Source of the DNA: Spirochaetia bacterium
GTDB taxonomy: Bacteria > Spirochaetota > Spirochaetia > Sphaerochaetales > Sphaerochaetaceae
DNA: 28,628 nt
NCBI GenBank assembly: GCA_900769955.1
Contig: CAAGIP010000112.1
Location: forward strand, 1-28,628
Direction of reading: 5' to 3'
Within the stretch, counting starts at the first letter, position 1. Every line of letters begins with the position of its first letter. The translations under genes and the position numbers were made by a program. Shown here piece after piece: positions 21,829 through 28,628 of this stretch. The notes beneath the pieces are model-generated. The model had not been told where the DNA came from. It searched no databases and saw only the letters and a list, made by a program, of their open reading frames with translations.

Positions 21829-23286
21829 TCATGCGTTTTTCCCTTTGTTGGAATAGCCTTTCGGCTGAGGCCAATGGTATCCCCGCTGATTGTAAAGTCC
21901 GAAATCGGGAGCAGGAATGAACTTCTCCGGTGCAGCGAATCCGACAAGCCTGCCATCCTCAATCCACCTGGTGTCATCTCCGTAGAGCTCACCGATAAGC
22001 TTTTCCTCAAGAGCTGAGAGAATTCCGGTATATTTCCCATCCGCTGAGAGATCATGGGTCTCGTGGGGATCGGCTTCCATGTCAAAGAGCTGTTTCACAT
22101 TACCGCATGGATAGTAAATCAGCTTGAAGCGTCCATCCCTTATCATCCTGGTAGCCTTTTCACCGTTACTGACTTCACCGTAAACATAGTCCCTTGTTCT
22201 GTCACTGAAGAGTGAGAATCCGTCAACATGATCCGGAATTTCAATGCCGCACATATCAAGTAATGTGGGCATGACATCGGATAATGTTGCAAGTTTATTT
22301 TCACAGCCTCTGTTTCTGTACTCAAGTGCAGGCTTTCCTGTTATTATCAGTGGAACTCTTGCTGAGTTGTCATACATCAGCCGCTTTGCCACCATGTCAT
22401 GGTCAAAGAGCATGTCCCCATGGTCGGAAAGGAACACTATGATGGTATCATCCAGCAGTGAACACTCCCTGAGTGTTCCGATCAGAAGTCTTATCTGGTA
22501 GTCGATGTGGGTGCACAGGGCATAGAATGCTTTGCGGGCTCTTATCCTTTCCTCTTCGCTGTACTGTGAGGCAGCATGTCTCAGTATCTTCAGAATATAG
22601 CTGTCAGGCCAGTCGTCTTCGTATGATGGCTGCATCTCTTTATTTTCATACATGTCAAGATAGACCTGAAGCGGTACAAGAGGAGGGTGTGGAGCCATGT
22701 AAGAGCAGTAGAAGAATGCGGGTCGTGTCGGATCCTTTCTCTTTATCATCTTCATCATGTTCTTCGTTACCCATGACGTGGGATGAAAACGTTCTTCAAG
22801 ATGCCAGGGGCGGGTAAGGTAGTTGTTGTTACCCATGCTGTGCATGAACTCCTGCCCCACATGTCCCATCTCTCCCAGCCAGGTCTGGTAATCATCGGTT
22901 TCCCCGAATTCATACCTCCCTTCCTCCGCAAGCAGGACATCGTCAAAACCGATTCTGTTCCTCTGTGGATATACATGCAGTTTCCCGACGGCATATGCCT
23001 GATAACCGTTATCCCTGAAGCACTGGGCAAGGGTAGGAACATCCGGCATTTCCATCGTGTCCGAGTATACCCTGTCATTGTGATGGCGGGAAGAAAGCCC
23101 GGTCATCAGTGTTCTCCTTGCAGGAATGCATACGGGACACTCGCTGTAGCATTTGCTGAATTCTATTCCGGTTTCTGCAAGATAATCCAGTGTGGGGGTG
23201 TACACATCACATCCGCAGTGCCTGAAATATGATCCGGCCCAGTGGTCGGTGCAGATCATAAGAACATTCTTTTTCTTTTCACTCAT
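21829..23286 (-). CDS. Cytoplasmic Cys-type sulfatase, second copy type
   Basis: This 485-residue sulfatase is distant from the first one. The formylglycine motif is C53-I-P-A-R57, followed by R-T-L-M-T-G. Metal ligands appear in I-C-T-D-H (11-15) and in V-F-L-S-D-H-G-D-M-L-F-D-H near 284-296. There is no signal peptide, so it acts inside the cell. Of two adjacent ATGs (23289 and 23286), the second is better placed from GAGGT upstream. It lies directly behind the TRAP membrane gene with only three bases between, so substrate import and desulfation are linked. No maturase is encoded here. Related choline sulfatases and phosphonate hydrolases share this motif; a sulfated sugar acid is my inference. 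Confidence 0.87.
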   Translation of the reverse strand: MSEKKKNVLMICTDHWAGSYFRHCGCDVYTPTLDYLAETGIEFSKCYSECPVCIPARRTLMTGLSSRHHNDRVYSDTMEMPDVPTLAQCFRDNGYQAYAVGKLHVYPQRNRIGFDDVLLAEEGRYEFGETDDYQTWLGEMGHVGQEFMHSMGNNNYLTRPWHLEERFHPTSWVTKNMMKMIKRKDPTRPAFFYCSYMAPHPPLVPLQVYLDMYENKEMQPSYEDDWPDSYILKILRHAASQYSEEERIRARKAFYALCTHIDYQIRLLIGTLRECSLLDDTIIVFLSDHGDMLFDHDMVAKRLMYDNSARVPLIITGKPALEYRNRGCENKLATLSDVMPTLLDMCGIEIPDHVDGFSLFSDRTRDYVYGEVSNGEKATRMIRDGRFKLIYYPCGNVKQLFDMEADPHETHDLSADGKYTGILSALEEKLIGELYGDDTRWIEDGRLVGFAAPEKFIPAPDFGLYNQRGYHWPQPKGYSNKGKNA

Positions 23287-23289
23287 CAT

Positions 23290-24582
23290 TTACCTCACGA
23301 GGCCGAGCAGTCTGGGAATTCCCAGGGACAGCTCCGGTATGAATGATATCAGAATAAGGACGATAAGCATAACGGCAATGAATGGAAGGGTGTGCTTTGT
23401 CAGCTTTTCGATTGGAATTCCTGAAATGCCTGATCCGACGAACAGTACTCCTCCGACAGGCGGTGTGAGCAGACCGATTCCGCAGTTCAGGATCAGCATG
23501 ACGCCGAACTGAATCGGACTGAGTCCGATGGTGTGGAGCACCGGAAGCAGTATCGGAGTGACGATTACGATGATCGGAGCCATTCCGAGAATTGTTCCCA
23601 GAAGCAGGATGATTACATTTATCAGTATGATCAGTAAAGTCTGTGATGTGGTAAGTGCCAGCATTGCGTTCACTACCATGTCGGGTATCCTGAGATATGT
23701 AATACAGAAACCGAAGGGTCCTGATGCGGCAATAAGGAGCAGGACTGTTGAAAGTACTTTTACTGAGTTCTTCATGATGGGAATGAGATCCCTTACTGTC
23801 ATTTCCCTGTAAACGAACAGCGATACGACTACTGCATAGAGGCATGCGATAGCCGCTGATTCCGTGGCGGTGAAGCATCCCGTAACCACTCCGAATACCA
23901 CGATCAGGATCGTACCCAGTCCCCAGATTGATTTGCCGAGTGCCTTTATGAGATTCGATACGGAGAACCTGTCACCTTTCGGATAGTTTCTCTTAACTGA
24001 CAGATAAAATGAGTAGACCATCAGTGCAAGTGCCAGCACAATGCCGGGAATGATGCCTGCCATGAACAGGGCACTTACGGAAAGACCTCCTGCTGCCATT
24101 GCATATATGATCATGTTGTGAGAAGGAGGTATCAGCATCCCTTCAACCGAGGATGCCATGGTGACTGCGGTTGAGAACTCCCCGTCATAGCCTTTTTTCT
24201 TCATCATCGGAATCAGTATTGCACCGAGGGATGCGGTATCAGCGGTTGCCGAACCTGATATCCCGCCGAAAAAGAGGGAAGCCAGGATGTTTACCATAGA
24301 CATGCCTCCTCTCATCCATCCGACACAGGCATCCGCAAGCTTTATCAGTCTGTCGCTTATTCCGCCTCTTGCCATGATATCACCTGACAGGATGAAGAAC
24401 GGGATAGCAAGAAACGTAAAGCCGTCTATTCCGTCAACAAGTGCGGACACTATCTGAAGTGGAGGTAAGTGCAGATAGAAGAAAGTCAGGATTGACGAAC
24501 CGATCATTGCATATGAGATATGTCCTCCCAGGAAGAGGATCACGAAAAAACTTCCAAGTAATATGAGTATTGCAGGATTCAT
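23290..24582 (-). CDS. dctM: TRAP transporter large membrane subunit (DctM)
   Basis: This 430-residue inner-membrane protein is the transport subunit of a sodium-coupled TRAP system, with about 12 hydrophobic segments. Family motifs include the start M-N-P-A-I-L-I-L-L-G-S-F-F, the S-A-T-A-D-T-A-S-L-G-A-I-L-I-P-M-M region in the first half, and G-L-L-T-P-P-V-G near residue 385. The ATG at 24582 shares a base with the DctQ stop (TAATG) and has AAAGGAG seven bases upstream. An upstream in-frame ATG at 24675 would add polar sequence from within the DctQ gene, so it is rejected. It stands between DctQ and the sulfatase in the operon. Confidence 0.93.
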   Translation of the reverse strand: MNPAILILLGSFFVILFLGGHISYAMIGSSILTFFYLHLPPLQIVSALVDGIDGFTFLAIPFFILSGDIMARGGISDRLIKLADACVGWMRGGMSMVNILASLFFGGISGSATADTASLGAILIPMMKKKGYDGEFSTAVTMASSVEGMLIPPSHNMIIYAMAAGGLSVSALFMAGIIPGIVLALALMVYSFYLSVKRNYPKGDRFSVSNLIKALGKSIWGLGTILIVVFGVVTGCFTATESAAIACLYAVVVSLFVYREMTVRDLIPIMKNSVKVLSTVLLLIAASGPFGFCITYLRIPDMVVNAMLALTTSQTLLIILINVIILLLGTILGMAPIIVIVTPILLPVLHTIGLSPIQFGVMLILNCGIGLLTPPVGGVLFVGSGISGIPIEKLTKHTLPFIAVMLIVLILISFIPELSLGIPRLLGLVR

Positions 24583-25076
24583 TACTTTACTCCTTTTATG
24601 ATTCTTCCCAGTGCCATGAATAACCCGTATATTCCGCCGATTACGACTGAATAGTATGTTATGTTCAGCGGCCACCCGGTTGCTGCCATCCTTGCACTGG
24701 AAGAGAGAGACACCAGCCGGAATCCGTAAATTACCAGGAAAAGATTCACAATCAGCAGAAATATATATGAACCGAGATGGAAGTATCTGACCCAGCCTTC
24801 CGGAACCATTCTGTCGATTACGGACATCCTGACATGCTTATCGGTTTTGATTGCATAGCCTGCTGATACGAAGCAGAGCCATACTAGACAGAGAATGGCA
24901 AGTTCCTGTGTCCATCTGGGTGATCTTACGAAGGTCAGATATCTGCCCAGGACGCCATAGGATACGGAGAATACCATTACTGCGAATATTATCACACACA
25001 GGGCGAGCATTATTTCGGAGAATACATCCTCAAACCTTGCATATGATGACTGTAATTTCTTTATTTTCTCAGACAT
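24582..25076 (-). CDS. dctQ: TRAP transporter small membrane subunit (DctQ)
   Basis: This 164-residue protein has four predicted transmembrane helices, the usual DctQ layout: about 22-45, 55-75, 95-118 and 135-158. W-T-Q-E-L-A near residue 55 is a typical DctQ conserved segment. It pairs with DctM to form the membrane part of the transporter. A ribosome site (AAGAGGT) precedes the ATG at close spacing. A 12-bp hairpin lies between it and the binding-protein gene upstream. Confidence 0.92.
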   Translation of the reverse strand: MSEKIKKLQSSYARFEDVFSEIMLALCVIIFAVMVFSVSYGVLGRYLTFVRSPRWTQELAILCLVWLCFVSAGYAIKTDKHVRMSVIDRMVPEGWVRYFHLGSYIFLLIVNLFLVIYGFRLVSLSSSARMAATGWPLNITYYSVVIGGIYGLFMALGRIIKGVK

Positions 25077-25096
25077 GATTACCTCTTAATAAGAGA

Positions 25097-25123
25097 CAGA
25101 AGAAGTATCACATACCTCTTCTG
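25097..25123 (-). promoter_or_regulatory. Intercistronic hairpin between TRAP binding-protein and dctQ genes
   Basis: A 12-bp stem with a single G-U pair (25097-25108 with 25112-25123) and a 3-base loop, 22 bases after the binding-protein stop and with no T-run. It occupies the same relative place as the hairpin at 6561-6582 in the ABC operon and probably favours binding-protein mRNA. Confidence 0.7.
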
Positions 25124-25145
25124 CCATTGTTAATTCGTTTAAATA

Positions 25146-26153
25146 TCAGTATTTGAAGTTTCTGATCTGAGACAGGATCTCCGCATACTGTGTGCCGTAC
25201 TTATCGTATACGCTCTGACATGCAGCCTGCCACTGCGCAGGATCAACTTTAGTGATCGTGACCCCTGCTGCTTCCATCGTTTCGATGTATTCGGCATCCT
25301 TTGCGTCTGAGATTTCCTCGAAGTATCCCACTGATTCCTCAAATGCCTCTTTTATGATTGCCTTATCACTGTCGCTGAGCCTGTTCCATGTTACCTCTGA
25401 GAAGAGGATGAGGTTTGGAGAAAGTTCATGCTGATCCATTGTGTAGTGCTTGCATATTTCATGGAATGAGTTGGATACAAAGCCTGAAAGTGGCTGCTCG
25501 GCACCGTCAACGACACCGGACTGCAGGGCCGAATAGAGCTCTGAGAATGCGATGGACTGAACGTTAGCACCCATTGCTTCCATGGTGTCGAAGTATACGG
25601 AACCTTCCTGACAGCGGATCATCATGTTTTTAAGATCAGCAGGAGACTTGACATCTTTCTTCGTGAAGAAGTAGTTCCTTGCGGATTCCTGGTATGCTCC
25701 TATGCAGACCATCTTGGAACCTGATGACTGAACCGTATCAAAAACGGCACGGCCGTATTCTGACTTTTCGAATGCGCGTGCATGTTCTACGGAATCGAAG
25801 AGGTATGGGAGTGTGAATACCTTAAGGGTTGTTGCACCGTAATCAGCGATTACGCCGCCCATCAGCATTGCCGCATCGATGGTTCCTGTCTGAAGTCCCT
25901 GTACCGTGGAAGGTTTGTTTCCAAGGGCTCCGCTGTAGAACAGTTCAACCGTGATCCGGCCTTCCGACTTTTCGTTTATCAGCTCTGCCATTTTTGCAAC
26001 TCCCTGGCAGAGAGGATGATTCTGGCCGTTCTGAAGAGCAAACTTCAATGTGATTTTATCAGCTTTTGCCGTACCTGATTCACTTCCGCCCTGAGCGAAA
26101 ACAAAAGACATTGCCACGATGGCAATGAGCAGTAAAGAAATGAGCTTTTTCAT
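25146..26153 (-). CDS. dctP: TRAP transporter substrate-binding protein (DctP)
   Basis: This 335-residue periplasmic protein captures the substrate for the TRAP membrane unit. The signal peptide is about 1-20, ending S-F-V-F-A, with mature Q-G-G-S-E-S; as in the ABC binding protein there is no lipobox cysteine. The conserved arginine of the family, which holds the substrate carboxylate, appears to be R180 in M-M-I-R-C-Q-E, followed by the hallmark E-L-Y-S-A-L-Q-S-G-V-V-D-G-A-E-Q-P (205-221). The substrate should therefore be an organic acid such as a sugar acid. GGAGG lies seven bases before the ATG. It is the first gene of the operon, 80 bases after the response regulator gene. Confidence 0.94.
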   Translation of the reverse strand: MKKLISLLLIAIVAMSFVFAQGGSESGTAKADKITLKFALQNGQNHPLCQGVAKMAELINEKSEGRITVELFYSGALGNKPSTVQGLQTGTIDAAMLMGGVIADYGATTLKVFTLPYLFDSVEHARAFEKSEYGRAVFDTVQSSGSKMVCIGAYQESARNYFFTKKDVKSPADLKNMMIRCQEGSVYFDTMEAMGANVQSIAFSELYSALQSGVVDGAEQPLSGFVSNSFHEICKHYTMDQHELSPNLILFSEVTWNRLSDSDKAIIKEAFEESVGYFEEISDAKDAEYIETMEAAGVTITKVDPAQWQAACQSVYDKYGTQYAEILSQIRNFKY

Positions 26154-26214
26154 TTTTTTTCCTCCGTTTTCTTTCAGTCTATTCAGCCATCTTCTGTTCC
26201 GGTTAGGTATGATT

Positions 26215-26241
26215 TCGACCTGAAATATGGAAATTATCGAC
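26215..26241 (-). promoter_or_regulatory. Direct repeat TCGAC, possible response-regulator site
   Basis: TCGAC occurs at 26215-26219 and 26237-26241, exactly 22 bases apart, or two helical turns. This lies upstream of the TRAP operon and partly in the last codons of the response regulator. AraC-type response regulators often bind direct repeats at this spacing. The evidence is spacing and position only. Confidence 0.3.
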
Positions 26242-26929
26242 TTTTCGCAGAGGGAAGTGTCCCCGTAACCTTTTTATAGCACTTCGAGAAGTATGCAGGA
26301 TCATTGAATCCCACTGCGTATGATGCCTCAGCTACGCTCATCCCCTTACGGAGCAGTGAATTGGCTCTTTCAATGCGGTACTCAAGCACATGGTTCATTA
26401 TTGTTTTGCCTTCACTTTTCTTGAATACACGTCCTATGTATGACTTGTCAAATCCTACGGCAGATGCGATCTCCTCAAGTCCGATATCGTGCATGTAATT
26501 ATCTTCCACATACTTTTTTATCTTCCCCACGGTGTTTGCATTTCCGAATGAATCCTGTTCCACTGAAGAGATGAAGGCATTGACTGCTTCCCTGAAAGTT
26601 TCGATTGAGTATGGTTTGAGAAGGTAGTCGAAAGCATTGTTCCTCATACTTTTCCTGATGTGTTCGTAATCCGAATATGCGGTAGCCATTATCACCTTTG
26701 TTTCAGGATAGTTCCTGTCTATGACTGACAGTATTTCAGTCCCTTCCATGTCAGGAAGGTTGATGTCGAGTATAACAAGGTCAAAGTTTCCGGTTTCAAG
26801 CATCCTGAGTCCTGTGTGCCCGTTCATCGCTGATGTAACATACTCAAATTTTGATGGGAAACACATCTGAAACAGCTTTTCCAGTGCTCTTCTTTCCAGT
26901 AGCTCATCCTCAATTATCAGACATCTCAT
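26234..26929 (-). CDS. Response regulator, YesN/AraC type
   Basis: This 231-residue regulator has an N-terminal receiver domain with the acidic pair E7-D8, phosphoacceptor D55 and the conserved lysine in L-L-K-P near 105. A C-terminal AraC double HTH (about 130-231) contains S-Y-I-G-R-V-F-K-K and V-G-F-N-D-P-A-Y-F-S-K-C-Y-K-K. The ATG at 26929 is set by GAGGAGGT; it overlaps the sensor stop as ATGA. The protein therefore works with the adjacent sensor and most likely activates the TRAP-sulfatase operon that starts 80 bases beyond. The chain is short compared with YesN because the usual middle linker region is missing. Confidence 0.92.
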   Translation of the reverse strand: MRCLIIEDELLERRALEKLFQMCFPSKFEYVTSAMNGHTGLRMLETGNFDLVILDINLPDMEGTEILSVIDRNYPETKVIMATAYSDYEHIRKSMRNNAFDYLLKPYSIETFREAVNAFISSVEQDSFGNANTVGKIKKYVEDNYMHDIGLEEIASAVGFDKSYIGRVFKKSEGKTIMNHVLEYRIERANSLLRKGMSVAEASYAVGFNDPAYFSKCYKKVTGTLPSAKSR

Positions 26930-28356
26930 AATACCTCCTCCGTGGGAAACGAAATACATACTTCCGCATATTCTCCCGGACTGCTGAGAATATGCATGAG
27001 GTCTTCCCGTCTATACTGCAGCATCAGGCGTTTCCTGATGTTCGCCATTCCTATCCCTTTTGATTCACCGATGGCTGATGCGTCAAAACCCGGTCCATTG
27101 TCAAATATCGATACTTTGATGAATTCCCCATCACGGAAACACTTTATCCTGATCTGCCATCCCTCACATCTTTTCTGGAGGCCATATTTGAAGCTGTTTT
27201 CAACCAGTGGCTGGATGCACATAGGCAGTACATGGGCATCTTCCAGCCCATCCTCCACTTCAATACTGAATACGAATGGGATATCTGTGGTCTGCTTCTG
27301 AAAACCTATGTATGTTTTTACGATATCAAGTTCATCGGAAAGCATCACCATCCTGTCTGAGTTATCAAGATAGTACCGAAGTATCTTTCCGGTTGATTCT
27401 ACTAGGTTCATTATGACATCAGGACCTGTGATCAGGGATGCCATACCTATCTGATGCAGTGCATTGAAAAGGAAATGAGGATTTACCTGGGATTTCAGTA
27501 TGGTCATTTCCGCTTCGATCATCTGTGTGCGTTGCTGCTCGTTCCTGAGCTTCTCTTCAGCAAGTTTCTTCTCGATCTCATTCTGCTCCTGAATTTTCAG
27601 AAAGTATTCATGAAGCCGCAGTTTCATCATATTTATCGATGCTGACAACTCATTGAATTCAGAGAAGGAGTCATTCCTGAGATCTTCGATTTCCCAGTTC
27701 TGCTTTGAAATCTGTGAGAGGTTACCCTTCATGTTCCTTATGAATGCTATCATTTCCCTCTGATAAACTACGAACATTCCTCCCAGAACAACAATGAAGA
27801 AAAGGAATAAGAAAAGACCTATTATAAGGTCACGTGTATTCCTGTCGGCTGAATGGATATAGCTGTTATAGCCATCATACATGTCGCCCTGCATTACCGA
27901 ATAAATTTCTCTCTGATGGTTGTCAAAGGCCTCAAGGATGTATGATACGGAAGCATACAGCTGTGCCCTATCATTTGCCGGATCCAGATCAAGGCTGCTT
28001 TGGTAAGACAGAAAATTACTGAGTCTCCTGACACTCTGTATGTTATCATAGGAAAAGCTTTCTGTTTCAGAGAGATAAATTCTGACGTTCTCGTTTATTT
28101 TATCCACTGCGGAGAGATAGAGCTCAAGGTATCTGCTTTCCCATGCATGACGGTACTGTGTGATGGCAGATCTGCAGTTTTCAATATCAATCAGTATATT
28201 GTTGGAGGACGATATCTTGAAAATCAGTCTGTCCTGAGCAGTTCTCTGTTCCTTCATCACACCGAAGATGAAAAAGTAAGTTATTGTCACAAGTAAGATT
28301 GCAAAAACTCCGAACGTGATAAAAACATTTATGATACTTTTCCTGCTGCCGTACAT
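26926..28356 (-). CDS. Sensor histidine kinase, YesM/LytS type
   Basis: This 476-residue membrane kinase starts at ATG 28356, with GGGGA upstream. TM1 spans about 8-32, a periplasmic or sensory domain about 33-176, TM2 about 177-198, then a HAMP-like region and coiled coil (about 200-285). The phosphorylated histidine is H294 in N-P-H-F-L-F-N-A-L. The ATPase domain includes V-E-N-S-F-K-Y-G near 385-392 and D-N-G-P-G-F near 419-424. YesM/YesN pairs in bacteria usually govern carbohydrate uptake. The upstream in-frame ATG at 28407 would put extra aromatic residues before TM1 and is less likely. The sensed ligand is unknown, plausibly the sulfated substrate of the transporter. Confidence 0.92.
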   Translation of the reverse strand: MYGSRKSIINVFITFGVFAILLVTITYFFIFGVMKEQRTAQDRLIFKISSSNNILIDIENCRSAITQYRHAWESRYLELYLSAVDKINENVRIYLSETESFSYDNIQSVRRLSNFLSYQSSLDLDPANDRAQLYASVSYILEAFDNHQREIYSVMQGDMYDGYNSYIHSADRNTRDLIIGLFLFLFFIVVLGGMFVVYQREMIAFIRNMKGNLSQISKQNWEIEDLRNDSFSEFNELSASINMMKLRLHEYFLKIQEQNEIEKKLAEEKLRNEQQRTQMIEAEMTILKSQVNPHFLFNALHQIGMASLITGPDVIMNLVESTGKILRYYLDNSDRMVMLSDELDIVKTYIGFQKQTTDIPFVFSIEVEDGLEDAHVLPMCIQPLVENSFKYGLQKRCEGWQIRIKCFRDGEFIKVSIFDNGPGFDASAIGESKGIGMANIRKRLMLQYRREDLMHILSSPGEYAEVCISFPTEEVL

Positions 28357-28377
28357 TCCATATCCCCAATAATACAG

Positions 28378-28386
28378 ATGATACCA
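28378..28386 (-). promoter_or_regulatory. Possible extended -10 promoter of the sensor gene
   Basis: On the minus strand TGGTATCAT is an extended -10 (TGn plus TATCAT, five of six) with no good -35, placing the transcription start near 28371. A GGGGA run then precedes the ATG at 28356. Confidence 0.35.
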
Positions 28387-28487
28387 CGGAAAAAGGGGAT
28401 AAAACATAACATGCTTTTCAATGACGAAAGATAATTCTGTTTATCCGCTGCGGTCAGGTGGATGGCGTTCCGTTCATGTCTAAGGGG

Positions 28488-28628
28488 CTATTGTATTTCA
28501 AAGCCGTTTTCAGAAGCTATTTTCAGGAATGCCTTCTCTGTAATTCCGAGATCAGCTGCGGCTTCGGATACGGTTTCAAATCCTTTTCTGATGTATTTTA
28601 TCTTCTCACGGACCCTTCCGATCATTTC
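28488..28628 (-). CDS. Unidentified protein, C-terminal end with HTH-like segment
   Basis: A minus-strand frame stays open to the window edge and ends with TAG at 28490-28488, giving 46 visible residues. The stretch T-V-S-E-A-A-A-D-L-G-I-T-E-K-A-F (about 19-34) has the shape of a helix-turn-helix. It may be the end of a longer protein or a small gene starting at the ATG near 28625. I cannot name the family. It reads in the same direction as the sensor gene, and the 130 bases between them hold the possible sensor promoter. Confidence 0.55.
   Translation of the reverse strand, partial: EMIGRVREKIKYIRKGFETVSEAAADLGITEKAFLKIASENGFEIQ

Noticed and set aside
26926..28356. YesM/YesN pair as regulator of the leftmost sulfatase/ABC operon
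   Set aside because: That operon has its own LacI repressor and operator, while the pair lies immediately upstream of the TRAP operon.
1..28628. tRNA genes, CRISPR repeats, insertion sequences or prophage
   Set aside because: No tRNA-like folds, regularly spaced repeats, transposase, integrase or phage structural motifs were seen on either strand by eye.

Overview
The window looks like a chromosomal segment of an anaerobic, probably host-associated spirochaete close to Sphaerochaetaceae. This is an inference. It rests mainly on two transporter binding proteins whose exported N-termini lack a lipobox cysteine and mature at A-G-G-S-A-E or A-Q-G-G-S-E-S, a style I associate with Sphaerochaeta-like genomes. 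A split transketolase, Cys-type sulfatases and YesM/YesN-type signalling fit that picture. No rRNA, tRNA, CRISPR, transposase, integrase or phage gene was seen. Genes are packed tightly: no gap exceeds 300 bases, and most gaps are under 110.

Layout, left to right. (1) 1-2635, plus strand: end of a two-subunit transketolase, an O6-alkylguanine-DNA methyltransferase (GTGA overlap) and an AraC/GyrI-type regulator, closed by a terminator. (2) 2682-8393, plus strand: an operon of cytosolic sulfatase, LacI-type repressor, sugar-type ABC binding protein and two permeases, with no ATPase. It has a strong promoter, a palindromic operator over its start site, a hairpin after the binding-protein gene and a terminator. 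(3) 8528-10429: a lone XRE-ImmA/IrrE regulator-protease and a DUF6062 protein with a duplicated CxxC...CxxH motif. (4) 10419-12612, minus strand: unknown protein, OsmC-like protein and exported metallophosphoesterase. (5) 12688-15262, plus strand: threonine dehydratase, Cof-type HAD phosphatase and TetR regulator. (6) 15259-17100, minus strand: a cassette of membrane zinc-ribbon protein, DUF5685 protein and DnaJ-TPR protein with a Cys-rich tail. (7) 17174-18127: small zinc-ribbon protein and a GDPD phosphodiesterase, then a convergent nitroreductase. (8) 18928-21786, plus strand: zur-znuA-znuC-znuB with a Fur-type box on its promoter; znuC appears to start with CTG. (9) 21789-28356, minus strand: a YesM/YesN two-component system upstream of a TRAP transporter (P, Q, M) and a second cytosolic sulfatase. 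(10) 28488-28628: the end of an unidentified protein with an HTH-like tail.

The main theme is two independent 'import, then desulfate' modules, one ABC and one TRAP. Each has its own regulator and a Cys-type sulfatase without a signal peptide. This suggests uptake of sulfated sugars, and for TRAP a carboxylated (uronate-like) substrate, with sulfate removed in the cytoplasm. The second theme is expression signals: several genes have a promoter -10 element placed 6-7 bases from the start codon with no Shine-Dalgarno, which predicts leaderless mRNAs. Gene overlaps of the form NTGA occur with ATG, GTG, TTG and apparently CTG starts. All functions are inferred from motifs read by eye.
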